Origin: Gilvirhabdus luticola
GTDB taxonomy: Bacteria > Bacteroidota > Bacteroidia > Flavobacteriales > Flavobacteriaceae
Direction: 5' to 3' (one strand)
Assembly: GCF_032583975.1 (NCBI RefSeq)
Contig: NZ_JAWHTF010000005.1
DNA: 64,000 bases
Positions 17,282 through 25,769 of this stretch are shown in pieces. The translations under genes and the position numbers were made by a program. The notes beneath the pieces were generated by a model. The model was not told the origin of the DNA, searched no databases, and saw only the letters and a list, made by a program, of their open reading frames with translations. The stretch's first letter is position 1, and each line of letters begins with the position of its first letter.

Positions 17282-19252
17282 TTAATCAATATCTTCTCCT
17301 AAAGACCATTTTAATGGTGTATTAGCATTTGCTGCAGAAACACGCACATAACCTTGCATCTCTTGGTGCAACGCAGAACAGAAGTCTGTACAATAAAATG
17401 GCCAAACACCTTCTTGTTTTGGTTCCCAAAGGAATGTTTCGGTTTGCCCTGGCATGATTAACAGTTCAGATGTATTAGCTCCAATCATACTCACACCATG
17501 AGGCACATCATAATCTTGTTCTAAATTAGTTACATGGAAATATACCTTGTCTCCAACTCTGACACCTTCAATATTGTCAGGTGAAAAATGGCTGCGAATC
17601 GTTGTCATATAAATATGAACTATATTTCCATCACGCACAACTTTGGTATCTGCTTCACTTTTTGCAACATAAGGATGATTATTATCTTCTAAATTGAAGA
17701 TCTTTTTAGATCGAGGTTTTATCAAATCTGCTGGACAACCTGCAGCATAGTGAGGTTCACCAATGGTTGGGAAATCCAATAATAATTCCATCTTATCTCC
17801 AGAAATATCATATAATTGTGCTGATTGTGTTACTTCTGGACCAGTTGGTAAATATCGGTCCTTTGTGATTTTGTTCATGGCTACAACATATTTACCCCAA
17901 GGTTTTTGTGAGTTTCCTCCAGGAATCATTAAATGACCTACTGAATAGTAGCAAGGTTGTCTGTCAACAACTTCCCAAGTTCCAACTTTCCATTTTACAA
18001 CTTCAGAAGAAATAAAGAATGTAGTATAAGCATTTCCTTTATCATCAAATTCTGTATGTAAAGGTCCTAAACCTGGTTGTTCTACAACTCCCGCCAAAGA
18101 ATCATCAAAATTAATTATTGGTATGCCATAAGCATCACCTGCAAATTTTTCATTTTCAATAGCAGCTAACATTTTTGTAAAAGAATGTACGGTCAAGTTG
18201 GCTGAAAGTTTACCGCTACCAACAATATACTCTCCTGTTGGATCAACGTCACAACCATGAGGAGATTTAGGTGTAGGCATCAAGTATACTGCTCCAGGAA
18301 CGTCAAGAGGATTTACCGTAAGCACTTCTTTTTTCATTGTGGAAGTTGCCATATGTGTACTTTCATCATAAACATTATGAGCATAATTTGTTGGCATTAT
18401 GGTACCTCCTCCATTATTTACATATTCTTCAATCTTTTTCCAGTTTACAGCTGCAATAAAATCTTTATCATTTTGTGATGCATTCACTTCCATAAGTGTA
18501 CTAGCCTCTTCTGTATTATATGTTGAGAAGAAGAACCATCCATGAGATTTCCCTCTACCTGGGTGGGACAAGTCATAATCAAAACCTGGCATGATTAATT
18601 GAAACTTTATGTCCATATGCCCATGCTCTGGATCTACAGAAATAAAAGTTAATGAACCTTTAAAGTTGCCTTTATAGTCCTTAATAGGCATATCCTTTTG
18701 TGGAATAGGGACAGAAAAACGGGTTCCTGCCACTACATATTCTGTGTTTTCTGTAACAAAGGATGAACTGTGGTTACCTGCACTATTAGGAATCTCAATA
18801 ATTTCTGTAGTCTCAAAAGTTGATAAATCTATTTTAGCGATACGAGGTGTATTATTACCATTTATAAATACCCAACGCCCATCAATAACACCTTCGGTTT
18901 GAGAAATGTCTGGATGGTGAGCATCATCCCATGGCACAAAACCGTGAGATGTATTTAACATTGGCTTTGTTTCTTCATTGTATCCATAAGCTTTTTCTGG
19001 ATCTTGAGAAAATACGGGAATTACTTTAAACAAACGCCCTGATGGTAAGCCGTAAACAGATAACTGTCCACTAAATCCGCCGGAGATAAATGCATAAAAC
19101 TCATCGTGCTCTCCTGGGGCTACGTATACTTTTTCGGCAACATTGCCAGCAAGAGCGCCAGACTTTTTATCTGATTTTCCGGAATTATTACAACTTGTAA
19201 ATGCTACAAAAACACTTAATACTGTAATAGTTAATTTTAGAATATTTTTCAT
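17282..19252 (-). CDS. nosZ: Nitrous oxide reductase NosZ, clade II (Sec-dependent)
   Basis: A 656-residue enzyme reducing N2O to N2. It has no twin-arginine motif; the N-terminus is a short Sec-type signal with a lipobox-like FTSC (cysteine 21), the hallmark of clade II. The body is a beta-propeller with CuZ histidines in DDAHHPDIS, GNHSSSF, YAHNVYDE, SPHGCDVDP and LGPLHTEFD. The C-terminal cupredoxin domain has the CuA ligands: a histidine in DVPHG, then C621, C625, H629 and M632 in FYCTDFCSALHQEM. Cotranscribed with cytochrome c and a fasciclin protein upstream. Anaerobic control is inferred from the FNR-type site before the cytochrome gene. Confidence 0.96.
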   Translation of the reverse strand: MKNILKLTITVLSVFVAFTSCNNSGKSDKKSGALAGNVAEKVYVAPGEHDEFYAFISGGFSGQLSVYGLPSGRLFKVIPVFSQDPEKAYGYNEETKPMLNTSHGFVPWDDAHHPDISQTEGVIDGRWVFINGNNTPRIAKIDLSTFETTEIIEIPNSAGNHSSSFVTENTEYVVAGTRFSVPIPQKDMPIKDYKGNFKGSLTFISVDPEHGHMDIKFQLIMPGFDYDLSHPGRGKSHGWFFFSTYNTEEASTLMEVNASQNDKDFIAAVNWKKIEEYVNNGGGTIMPTNYAHNVYDESTHMATSTMKKEVLTVNPLDVPGAVYLMPTPKSPHGCDVDPTGEYIVGSGKLSANLTVHSFTKMLAAIENEKFAGDAYGIPIINFDDSLAGVVEQPGLGPLHTEFDDKGNAYTTFFISSEVVKWKVGTWEVVDRQPCYYSVGHLMIPGGNSQKPWGKYVVAMNKITKDRYLPTGPEVTQSAQLYDISGDKMELLLDFPTIGEPHYAAGCPADLIKPRSKKIFNLEDNNHPYVAKSEADTKVVRDGNIVHIYMTTIRSHFSPDNIEGVRVGDKVYFHVTNLEQDYDVPHGVSMIGANTSELLIMPGQTETFLWEPKQEGVWPFYCTDFCSALHQEMQGYVRVSAANANTPLKWSLGEDID

Positions 19253-19270
19253 TTTTATTTAAATTTTTTA

Positions 19271-19849
19271 TTAATCTTCAGTTGGTGGTAATAATACCTT
19301 ATCAATAACATGAACAATACCATTGCCAGCTTTGACTGAAGCAATAATATTTGCACCTCCTATGACTGGTTTACCGTCTACTACTTCAACTTGTACATAT
19401 TGATTATTTGCTTGTCCAAGTTTAGGTAGTTTAGTTAATATGTTTGTACTCAAATTACCAGGTGTAACATGATATTTCAAAATATTCGCTAAAGTTTCCT
19501 TGTTTTCAGGTTTTACAAGATTTTCTACTGTTCCTTCAGGTAAAGCTGCAAACGCAGCATCTGTTGGAGCAAAAACAGTTAGAGGTCCAACATTAACCAG
19601 TGCATTTTCTACTTGTGCAGCTTGTACTGCAGCAACAAGCGTTTTATGATCTGGAGAACCTATTGCTATTTGTAAACAATTTGGTGTAGATCCATCATCT
19701 TCAATAAAAGCTTGACCTGATCTATCTTCTGATGTAGCTTCAACAGTTTCTTCTGCTGAAGTTGTTGAGTTTTCTTTATTTTCATTTTTACATGCAAACA
19801 ACATCGTTGCCAGTGCAGAAACAAAAAGTAATTGCTTAATTAGTTTCAT
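19271..19849 (-). CDS. Fasciclin-domain lipoprotein of the nos operon
   Basis: A 192-residue lipoprotein: signal with lipobox LFAC (cysteine 20), acidic linker, then one FAS1 domain (LQIAIGSPDHKTLVAAVQAA, LTVFAPTDAAFAALPEGTVE, LKYHVTPG, ANIIASVKAGNGIVHVID). FAS1 domains mediate adhesion or protein contact. It lies between the cytochrome c gene (6 nt) and nosZ (18 nt), so it is almost certainly translated with them. A role as a scaffold holding the cytochrome and NosZ at the membrane is my inference. Confidence 0.9.
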   Translation of the reverse strand: MKLIKQLLFVSALATMLFACKNENKENSTTSAEETVEATSEDRSGQAFIEDDGSTPNCLQIAIGSPDHKTLVAAVQAAQVENALVNVGPLTVFAPTDAAFAALPEGTVENLVKPENKETLANILKYHVTPGNLSTNILTKLPKLGQANNQYVQVEVVDGKPVIGGANIIASVKAGNGIVHVIDKVLLPPTED

Positions 19850-19855
19850 ATTCTA

Positions 19856-20356
19856 TTATTTTAAAGTTCTAAAGTATTCCAAAACTGCTCGTGCTTCTTC
19901 TTCGGTTAAGTTCTGGTTTGCCATTGGAGATCCATTAAATTCAATCAGCAGTTCTTTAGCTAATGGATCTTTTTGAACCATTTCTTCAGGATTAAGAATC
20001 ATGTTCATTACCCATTCTGGACTTCTGCGTTCAAGTATTCCTGTAGGTGCAGGACCAATAAACTTCTTATCTGGTCTATGGCATGCCGTACACATTTTTT
20101 TAAAAACATCAGCACCATGAGCTACCATAGTTTGATCAATTTCTGGTGATAGACTTAAAGATGTTATTGGACCAACTCCTTTATTCTGTAAATCTATTTT
20201 TTTAGAAGCTGGGATGTTTTCTGTTTTATCAACTACTTCTTTTGTTTCAGTTGGTTTTTGAATAGTAAATGATTCTTTCTTTTTTTCTTCTTTACCTCCA
20301 CATCCCAGAAGCAAAGCAAGAAATAATACAAGTATAGGTTTTAGTGTTTTTGTCAT
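19856..20356 (-). CDS. c-type cytochrome lipoprotein, probable NosZ electron donor
   Basis: A 166-residue lipoprotein with lipobox LLLGC (cysteine 19), a lysine/glutamate-rich linker and a single cytochrome c domain: CTACH near residue 90, GPAPTGILERR, and axial methionine in SPMANQNLTEEE. As the first gene of the nosZ transcript it is the best candidate to pass electrons to the CuA site of NosZ. The gene is preceded by an FNR-type palindrome and a -7 box. Confidence 0.9.
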   Translation of the reverse strand: MTKTLKPILVLFLALLLGCGGKEEKKKESFTIQKPTETKEVVDKTENIPASKKIDLQNKGVGPITSLSLSPEIDQTMVAHGADVFKKMCTACHRPDKKFIGPAPTGILERRSPEWVMNMILNPEEMVQKDPLAKELLIEFNGSPMANQNLTEEEARAVLEYFRTLK

Positions 20357-20378
20357 AATTAAATATTTTTAGTTTCAG

Positions 20379-20422
20379 CAAAATTAAGAGCTCGGACAAT
20401 AACAAAATATGATAAAAATCAT
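20379..20422 (-). promoter_or_regulatory. FNR/Crp-type palindrome and -7 box of the nos operon
   Basis: Palindrome at 20409-20422 (ATGATAAAAATCAT on the plus strand). On the minus strand the box TAATTTTG at 20386-20379 fits TAnnTTTG and starts 36 nt after the palindrome start, 23-30 nt before the cytochrome c ATG. On the plus strand TATATTTG at 20446-20453 fits the same consensus with 37-nt spacing, before the Rrf2 gene. One operator could thus serve both directions. Confidence 0.75.
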
Positions 20423-20475
20423 ATTTAAGATAAAAATATCTTTTATATATTTGAACATTATTTAATAATTATATT

Positions 20476-20907
20476 ATGTTTTCAAATTCTGTAAAGTATG
20501 CTTTAAAGGCAGTATTGTATTTAGCAATTCATTCAAGTGAGGATAAAAAAATAATGGTAAAAGAATTGAATAAACCAATTAATGTCCCCAAAGCATATAT
20601 TGCCAAATTGTTACAGGAATTATCAAAACAAAATATTATATCTTCTACGAGAGGAATAAAAGGCGGGTTTTATCTTACGAAAGAAAATTCTAAACAGAAC
20701 TTAATGAATGTTATTTATGCCATTGATGGAGACTACAGAATGAAAAGCTGTATGTTGAGCTTATCACACTGCAACCAAAACAAACCTTGTCCTTTGCACC
20801 ATATTGTTAGCCCAATGAGAGACAAACTTATTGAGGCTTTCAATAAAAAAACAATTAAAGAACTGTCCTTGGAAATTGAAAAAGGGATTACTTTTTTACC
20901 AATATAA
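20476..20907 (+). CDS. Rrf2-family Fe-S regulator, NsrR-like
   Basis: A 143-residue regulator with the Rrf2 winged helix (NSVKYALKAVLYLA, VPKAYIAKLLQELSKQ, RGIKGGFYL) and cysteines at 92, 99 and 105 (C-x6-C-x5-C), the ligands of the Fe-S cluster in NsrR and IscR. Divergent from the nos operon, it is a likely sensor of nitric oxide or of Fe-S state acting on that operon. NsrR rather than IscR is inferred from context; no isc or suf gene is nearby. Confidence 0.88.
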   Translation: MFSNSVKYALKAVLYLAIHSSEDKKIMVKELNKPINVPKAYIAKLLQELSKQNIISSTRGIKGGFYLTKENSKQNLMNVIYAIDGDYRMKSCMLSLSHCNQNKPCPLHHIVSPMRDKLIEAFNKKTIKELSLEIEKGITFLPI

Positions 20908-20913
20908 ATAAAA

Positions 20914-20948
20914 TAAGAAAGACGTAAATAACCTTTACCTCTTTCTTA
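20914..20948. terminator. Imperfect hairpin between convergent Rrf2 and stress-protein genes
   Basis: Stem TAAGAAAG at 20914-20921 with CTTTCTTA at 20941-20948, and an inner stem GTAAA 20924-20928 with TTTAC 20934-20938. It lies between two convergent stops and is flanked by A/T runs, so it can end transcription from either side. Confidence 0.55.
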
Positions 20949-20971
20949 AACTAAAAACTAATAAATTCATA

Positions 20972-21805
20972 TTAAATCTTAAAAGTCATAACTGGCAAAG
21001 TTGAATGATTTGCAATATCTTCAGATATACTACCTTCAAAGAAATGCGCCAAACCTGTTCTTCCATGAGTTGCAATAGCTATTAAATCAGCTCCAAGCAC
21101 ATTTGAAAAGTTTAGTATACCTTCCTCAATGGTATAGTCACTTACATAGGTTACATTTTTCATTCGGTCTAAATTACCATCTGCACGTTTTAAAAAGTTT
21201 GCAACTAGTTTTTCCATTTCGGCAGAACTTCTAAAACCTGAATCTGGAACATTAACATAAAGTAAATGCATTTTAGCATTAATAGCTTCAAACATTTTAG
21301 CGGCATTAATGTAAGGTTTGATAGCATCTTCAGAAAAATCGCAAGCAAAAACAACACTTTCAAAATCGGTCAAAATCGGGTTGTGTTTTACAACTAAAAC
21401 GGGGATGTCTGAATGTCTTACTACTTTCTCTGTATTAGATCCAATTAGAACTTCTTTAAGACCACTCACACCATGTGAACCCATCACCACAAGGTTTGCC
21501 TCGTTTTCTTTTGCTACTTCATTAACTTCACTAAAAACTTTAAAATGTTTAACAATTGGTGTTACGTTTATATCATTCAAATAATCTTTTTCTAGAAAGT
21601 TTTTGAATTTTTTTTCTGCCAACTTCATATAAAATAAAGCTTCAACATCTTTTTGATCTGAAGTACTCGTCAAGACTGCATTGGATAATTCTAACATATG
21701 CAATGCCAAAATTTCTGCATTATACTTTCGGGCTAAAACAGCCGCAGTTTCTAATGCATTTTCTGAATATTCAGAAAAATCTATGGGTACAATTATCTTT
21801 TTCAT
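20972..21805 (-). CDS. Universal stress protein, two UspA domains
   Basis: A 277-residue protein of two UspA domains in tandem. The first (1-140) carries the ATP-binding pattern G-x2-G-x9-GS in GSHGVSGLKEVLIGS; the second (150-277) has HGRTGLAHFFEGSISE. Such proteins support survival under low oxygen and starvation. Its promoter has the same FNR-type palindrome and spacing as the respiratory operons, which would place it in the same low-oxygen response. Confidence 0.93.
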   Translation of the reverse strand: MKKIIVPIDFSEYSENALETAAVLARKYNAEILALHMLELSNAVLTSTSDQKDVEALFYMKLAEKKFKNFLEKDYLNDINVTPIVKHFKVFSEVNEVAKENEANLVVMGSHGVSGLKEVLIGSNTEKVVRHSDIPVLVVKHNPILTDFESVVFACDFSEDAIKPYINAAKMFEAINAKMHLLYVNVPDSGFRSSAEMEKLVANFLKRADGNLDRMKNVTYVSDYTIEEGILNFSNVLGADLIAIATHGRTGLAHFFEGSISEDIANHSTLPVMTFKI

Positions 21806-21832
21806 TTTAAATGTTGTTTTTAGTTCACAAGA

Positions 21833-21876
21833 TAAAACTAAATAAAGGTCAGCATTAAAAATATGATATATGTCAT
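21833..21876 (-). promoter_or_regulatory. FNR/Crp-type palindrome and -7-like box of the stress-protein gene
   Basis: Palindrome ATGATATATGTCAT at 21863-21876. On the minus strand the box TAGTTTTA at 21840-21833 differs from TAnnTTTG in one base and starts 36 nt after the palindrome start, the same distance as at ccoI, ccoS and nos. The superoxide dismutase gene on the other side shows no box at that spacing. Confidence 0.65.
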
Positions 21877-21952
21877 GTAAGTAATTTGCTATTGGATAAA
21901 TATTAACTTAACTTTCATTCAAATTAATTGAATAATCTATAAAACCAATGAA

Positions 21953-22537
21953 ATGAAGAAACAGTTTATATTTATTATATTACTTGCAATATTTTTTGTT
22001 TTTGCCTGTAAACAAGAAAAAAAACAATCTGAAGATGCCATGACCGAAGATATGGTTGTAGCCGAAAAAGTTGTTGAATCTACTCCAAAAAAAATTATCA
22101 TAAATCTTACAGCTAAAAGTGACAGTAATGTTTCTGGTACTGCTGTTTTTACCGAAGAAGAAGGTAGTGTAAAAATGGTAGCATTATTAAGTAATCTATC
22201 CGAAGGCACCCATGCTATACACTTACATGAAAAGGCCGATTGCTCCTCTACTGATGGTAAATCAACTGGTGGACATTGGAACCCTACCCGACAACCACAT
22301 GGAAAATGGGGTGATGAAGCCGGATATCATAAAGGTGATATTGGGAATTTTGAAGCAGATGCTAATGGCAACGGAACCATTACATTTACAACAGACCAAT
22401 GGTGTATAGATTGTGATGACGAATCAAAAAATATTATAGGAAAAGCAGTTATTGTACATCAAGGAACTGATGATTTTGTTTCTCAACCCAGTGGAGCCGC
22501 TGGAAGCCGTATAAGTTGTGGTGGTATAATCGAATAA
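21953..22537 (+). CDS. sodC: Copper-zinc superoxide dismutase, lipoprotein
   Basis: A 194-residue lipoprotein (lipobox VFAC, cysteine 19) with an acidic linker and a CuZn-SOD domain. Metal ligands are visible in HAIHLHEKADC, GGHWNP, HGKWGDEAGYHKGDIGN and AVIVHQGTDD, and the conserved disulfide and arginine in GSRISCGGII. It removes superoxide in the periplasm. Divergent from the universal stress protein gene. Confidence 0.95.
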   Translation: MKKQFIFIILLAIFFVFACKQEKKQSEDAMTEDMVVAEKVVESTPKKIIINLTAKSDSNVSGTAVFTEEEGSVKMVALLSNLSEGTHAIHLHEKADCSSTDGKSTGGHWNPTRQPHGKWGDEAGYHKGDIGNFEADANGNGTITFTTDQWCIDCDDESKNIIGKAVIVHQGTDDFVSQPSGAAGSRISCGGIIE

Positions 22538-22562
22538 AATTTTAAAATAAAATAACCTTTAT

Positions 22563-22586
22563 GAAGCTGCTTTTTCAAGTAGCTTC
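22563..22586 (+). terminator. Rho-independent terminator after sodC
   Basis: Stem GAAGCTGC at 22563-22570 and GTAGCTTC at 22579-22586 (one G-T pair), followed by TTTATTTTTA. It lies 26 nt after the sodC stop. Confidence 0.7.
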
Positions 22587-22616
22587 TTTATTTTTATCAC
22601 ATCAAATCATACAACT

Positions 22617-23792
22617 ATGAATCCTTCGTCCGCAGGATGGATAAAAAAGATATTAAAGCAGAAAGCATTTATTCAAACTGTTGAAGGTCTTGATGTAGAT
22701 GACTTTTATACATCATTAAGGTCTTGCGGTTTTATTTATGGAAATAACGTTTTGGTCTTTAAGGAGTTTATTAAAGTTAATGATTATACTTCAGAAGAAC
22801 TTTGTAAGATAAATTTCTTAATTGCATTTAAATATATGCACAAACAATCATCTTCCGAAATTGATTTTATTGAAAGTGTTATAGATTTTTATTCAAAGAT
22901 CAATGTTTATAAAGCGTCATTCTTATCTGATTTGATAGGAGAAAAGAAAACATCTTCTCTACTAGAAAAAATAATCCATAAGCGTATACAAATTGCAGAC
23001 AATATTATTGATAAAAGCTTTAATTACTTTATTACCAATGCGCTACTGTTTACAGATATATTAGGTTATAAACTATATTTAAAAACGCATTCTATTTCTG
23101 AAGATTACATACAACAACTTGAATCTGTTATAGAAACTATCGTGATGACTGTTTTGAATTCTAAAAAGAAAAAAACAGACTACGACGAAAGTTTAATTAG
23201 ACTGTTCGAGCAGTCTTTACGCTATAGAAAAGAATCTAAATTAACCTATAAAGAAGCTATAGATCATATAAATACCAATCTTGAAGCCTATTATATCATA
23301 GATATGGCATGCATGGCAACTTGGGGAGATGCAACAGTAGATAAGCAAGAACAGGCTGTTTTAAATAAACTTGGCAGAAACTTAAATCTAGAGCATAATA
23401 TCATAAAAGAAGCTGTAACCTCATTGAATATATTTTACAGTATTCATAAAAATAATATTGCGTTACTCACTTCAAAAAATTTGGTAAAAACCTTTTACGA
23501 CAACTCCAGTGGTATGGTCTCCAAGCTTATTACAAGAAATAGCAAACGACTGCTTAATGAATTACGAGAAAGCAAGGAGCTCATGAAATTACTTACTCAA
23601 TCTACAATGAGAGACCTAAATGAAGAAGAGCATAAAAAAGTACAGGAACAACTGCTAGACATTTTTAAAAGCATACCAAGTCTGGCTATTTTTATGTTAC
23701 CTGGTGGTGCTTTATTATTGCCACTTGTAGTAAAGTTTATACCTAAATTATTACCTTCTGCCTTTGATGACAACCGTGTTGAAGATGAGTAA
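22617..23792 (+). CDS. LETM1-related biofilm-associated protein
   Basis: A 391-residue protein whose end (LPGGALLLPLVVKFIPKLLP, about residues 360-380) matches the LETM1-like motif of a family found in Flavobacteriia and named for a biofilm phenotype. The long N-terminal part is helical and acidic-basic with a TerB-like look (MACMATWGDATVDKQEQAVL). Mitochondrial LETM1 is an ion-exchange protein; the bacterial function is not known. Monocistronic, 30 nt after the sodC terminator. Confidence 0.82.
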   Translation: MNPSSAGWIKKILKQKAFIQTVEGLDVDDFYTSLRSCGFIYGNNVLVFKEFIKVNDYTSEELCKINFLIAFKYMHKQSSSEIDFIESVIDFYSKINVYKASFLSDLIGEKKTSSLLEKIIHKRIQIADNIIDKSFNYFITNALLFTDILGYKLYLKTHSISEDYIQQLESVIETIVMTVLNSKKKKTDYDESLIRLFEQSLRYRKESKLTYKEAIDHINTNLEAYYIIDMACMATWGDATVDKQEQAVLNKLGRNLNLEHNIIKEAVTSLNIFYSIHKNNIALLTSKNLVKTFYDNSSGMVSKLITRNSKRLLNELRESKELMKLLTQSTMRDLNEEEHKKVQEQLLDIFKSIPSLAIFMLPGGALLLPLVVKFIPKLLPSAFDDNRVEDE

Positions 23793-23893
23793 AGTCTTAA
23801 GATTTTTAACACAGTATTTGTATACAACTAATTAGAATTGAAATTGACGCAACCTAAATAATTTTTCATCATCTTATTCTTAAAAAGCAAGTC

Positions 23894-24400
23894 ATGAAAA
23901 AAATCAGTTTAATTCTATTCCTATTCCAAATTGTTTTTTTATCCTGTGATAATATTAACGATGAAAATAATTGTCAACCAGAAACTACATTATCAAAATG
24001 GGAATCTGAAAAAGAGATAATGCTTGAGTTCAATGAGGCAGCCCAAAGAAATCACTATCAAGTTGCAAATGGCAACAAATTAGTATTCAATTATATTCAT
24101 GTTGGAGCTCAATGTGATGACATAATAGATGATGAGTGGGCAGAAGTATTAATCTTTCAAATAGAAAATGATATCGAGGAATTTGAATTTGTTGATGATG
24201 AAATTCTTACTACGAATTGTTTTTATTTCCAAAATGGCGCTTGGGCTTTTGGCACACAACAAAATGTCAAAAAAGGATTTATTAGAGGTGAAAAAATTTC
24301 TGTAAATACTTGGGAAATAAATGTAAATATTGAAACTAACACCATAAATCAAGATGAACCCATAAGAAATATTGAATTTGAAGGAAAATTTACCAACTAA
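23894..24400 (+). CDS. Hypothetical lipoprotein
   Basis: A 168-residue protein with a signal peptide and lipobox FLSC (cysteine 18), then DNINDENNC and a beta-rich domain rich in acidic residues. Cysteines at three further positions could form disulfides. I do not recognise the family. It is flanked by unrelated single genes, and no partner is suggested. Confidence 0.75.
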   Translation: MKKISLILFLFQIVFLSCDNINDENNCQPETTLSKWESEKEIMLEFNEAAQRNHYQVANGNKLVFNYIHVGAQCDDIIDDEWAEVLIFQIENDIEEFEFVDDEILTTNCFYFQNGAWAFGTQQNVKKGFIRGEKISVNTWEINVNIETNTINQDEPIRNIEFEGKFTN

Positions 24401-24521
24401 ATTGCTACGTTTCTTAATGACAATCCAATTGAAGATAAATGATAATGATATTATGGAAAATAGTTAATAATGGGTATATTAGTAGATATGTCACAATTAT
24501 TTCAATTAATACATTCTAACT

Positions 24522-25349
24522 TTGAAAATAAATAAACACGTCACCTCATTCGTTTGTTCTGTATTCTTTTTATTTAATCTTACCATTGCTCAATCTCAAA
24601 TTAATTATGGGTCTAATAATGGTCAATATATCCAGATAGATAATCTAGACATTTACTATGAAAAATATGGTGTTGGAACACCTACCATACTTCTTCATGG
24701 TGGATTAGGAAGTATTTCAGATTTTAAAAATGTTATTCCTGAATTATCAAAACACTATCAATTATATGCAATTGATAGCCCAGGGCATGGAAGATCACAA
24801 TATCTCGATTCTATGAGCTACAACAATCTAGCTAAATATGTCGTGAAATTTTTAGTCAAGTTAGATTTAAATAAAGTTAACATTATAGGATATAGTGACG
24901 GAGCTATTATTGGAATCCATGTAGCTCATTTAGCACCAAATAGAATCGACAAGCTAATTTTTGGAGCTGGTGCATTAAACCCAAAAGCTAGCAAACCTGA
25001 AGGTTTGAAGATGCTACAAAATTTTAGCCCAAAATTATTACCAGAAGAGTTTGCCATTGCTTATAGAGAAAAATCACCAAATCCAGACCAATGGGAAAAC
25101 TTTATTTATGCATCTAAAAGAATGTGGCTGGATGAGGTTTGGATTCCTGATGAGTTAATTTCAAACTTAAAATGTAAAGTACTTGTACTTTTTGGTGATA
25201 GAGATCCATTTATACATCTAAATCATTCAGTTGAAATCCATACAAAGCTATCAAATAGTGAACTATGCATTTTGCCAGATATAGGTCATGAAATCTTTAG
25301 TAATCCAGAATTGGTTAATCCCATGATTCTGAATTTTCTATCAAAATAG
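24522..25349 (+). CDS. Secreted alpha/beta-fold hydrolase
   Basis: A 275-residue hydrolase starting with TTG at 24522 and a Sec signal ending near LTIAQS. The fold is clear: oxyanion region LLHGGLGSISDF, nucleophile serine in IGYSDGAIIG (about residue 126), acid in VLFGDRDPF and base histidine in IGHEIFS. Substrate unknown. Not in an operon: the upstream gap is 121 nt and AT-rich. Confidence 0.85.
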   Translation: MKINKHVTSFVCSVFFLFNLTIAQSQINYGSNNGQYIQIDNLDIYYEKYGVGTPTILLHGGLGSISDFKNVIPELSKHYQLYAIDSPGHGRSQYLDSMSYNNLAKYVVKFLVKLDLNKVNIIGYSDGAIIGIHVAHLAPNRIDKLIFGAGALNPKASKPEGLKMLQNFSPKLLPEEFAIAYREKSPNPDQWENFIYASKRMWLDEVWIPDELISNLKCKVLVLFGDRDPFIHLNHSVEIHTKLSNSELCILPDIGHEIFSNPELVNPMILNFLSK

Positions 25350-25378
25350 AAAATTAGTATCACTATAATTTAGTATAA

Positions 25379-25745
25379 ATGAAAGACACAAGCCACCATG
25401 ACGAACGAATTGCAAAAATGAGTTTTGCTTCTGTTTATTCTCACTATGTAAACAAAGTTGAGAAGAAAGGCAGAACCAAACAAGAATTACACCAAGTCAT
25501 AGAATGGTTAACTGGCTATGATGAAAAAAAACTAACAAAACTTATTGAAGATAAGACTACCTTTGAAACATTTTTTAAGAATGCCCAAACTAAATCCAAA
25601 TGCTCAACTCATTAAAGGTGTTATCTGCGGTTATCGCGTTGAGGACATAGAAAATAAGTTAACACAAGAGGTAAGGTATTTGGATAAATTGGTAGATGAA
25701 TTGGCCAAAGGACGTAAAATGGAAAAAATTTTACGTGTTGGATAA
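25379..25745 (+). pseudogene. DUF2200-family gene, frameshifted
   Basis: The first frame (25379-25615) reads HDERIAKMSFASVYSHYVNK...TFETFFKNA and then runs into unrelated residues. The second frame resumes with KLNPNAQLIKGVICGYRVED and ends at 25745 with LAKGRKMEKILRVG. Together they make one DUF2200 protein of about 121 residues. Removing one C from the CCC at 25584-25586 gives FFKNA-KLNPNA, which fits the family as I remember it. The function of DUF2200 is unknown. Either a real frameshift or a base-calling error. Confidence 0.82.
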
Positions 25746-25769
25746 ATTGTAATGTATTCATTGCTTTTA

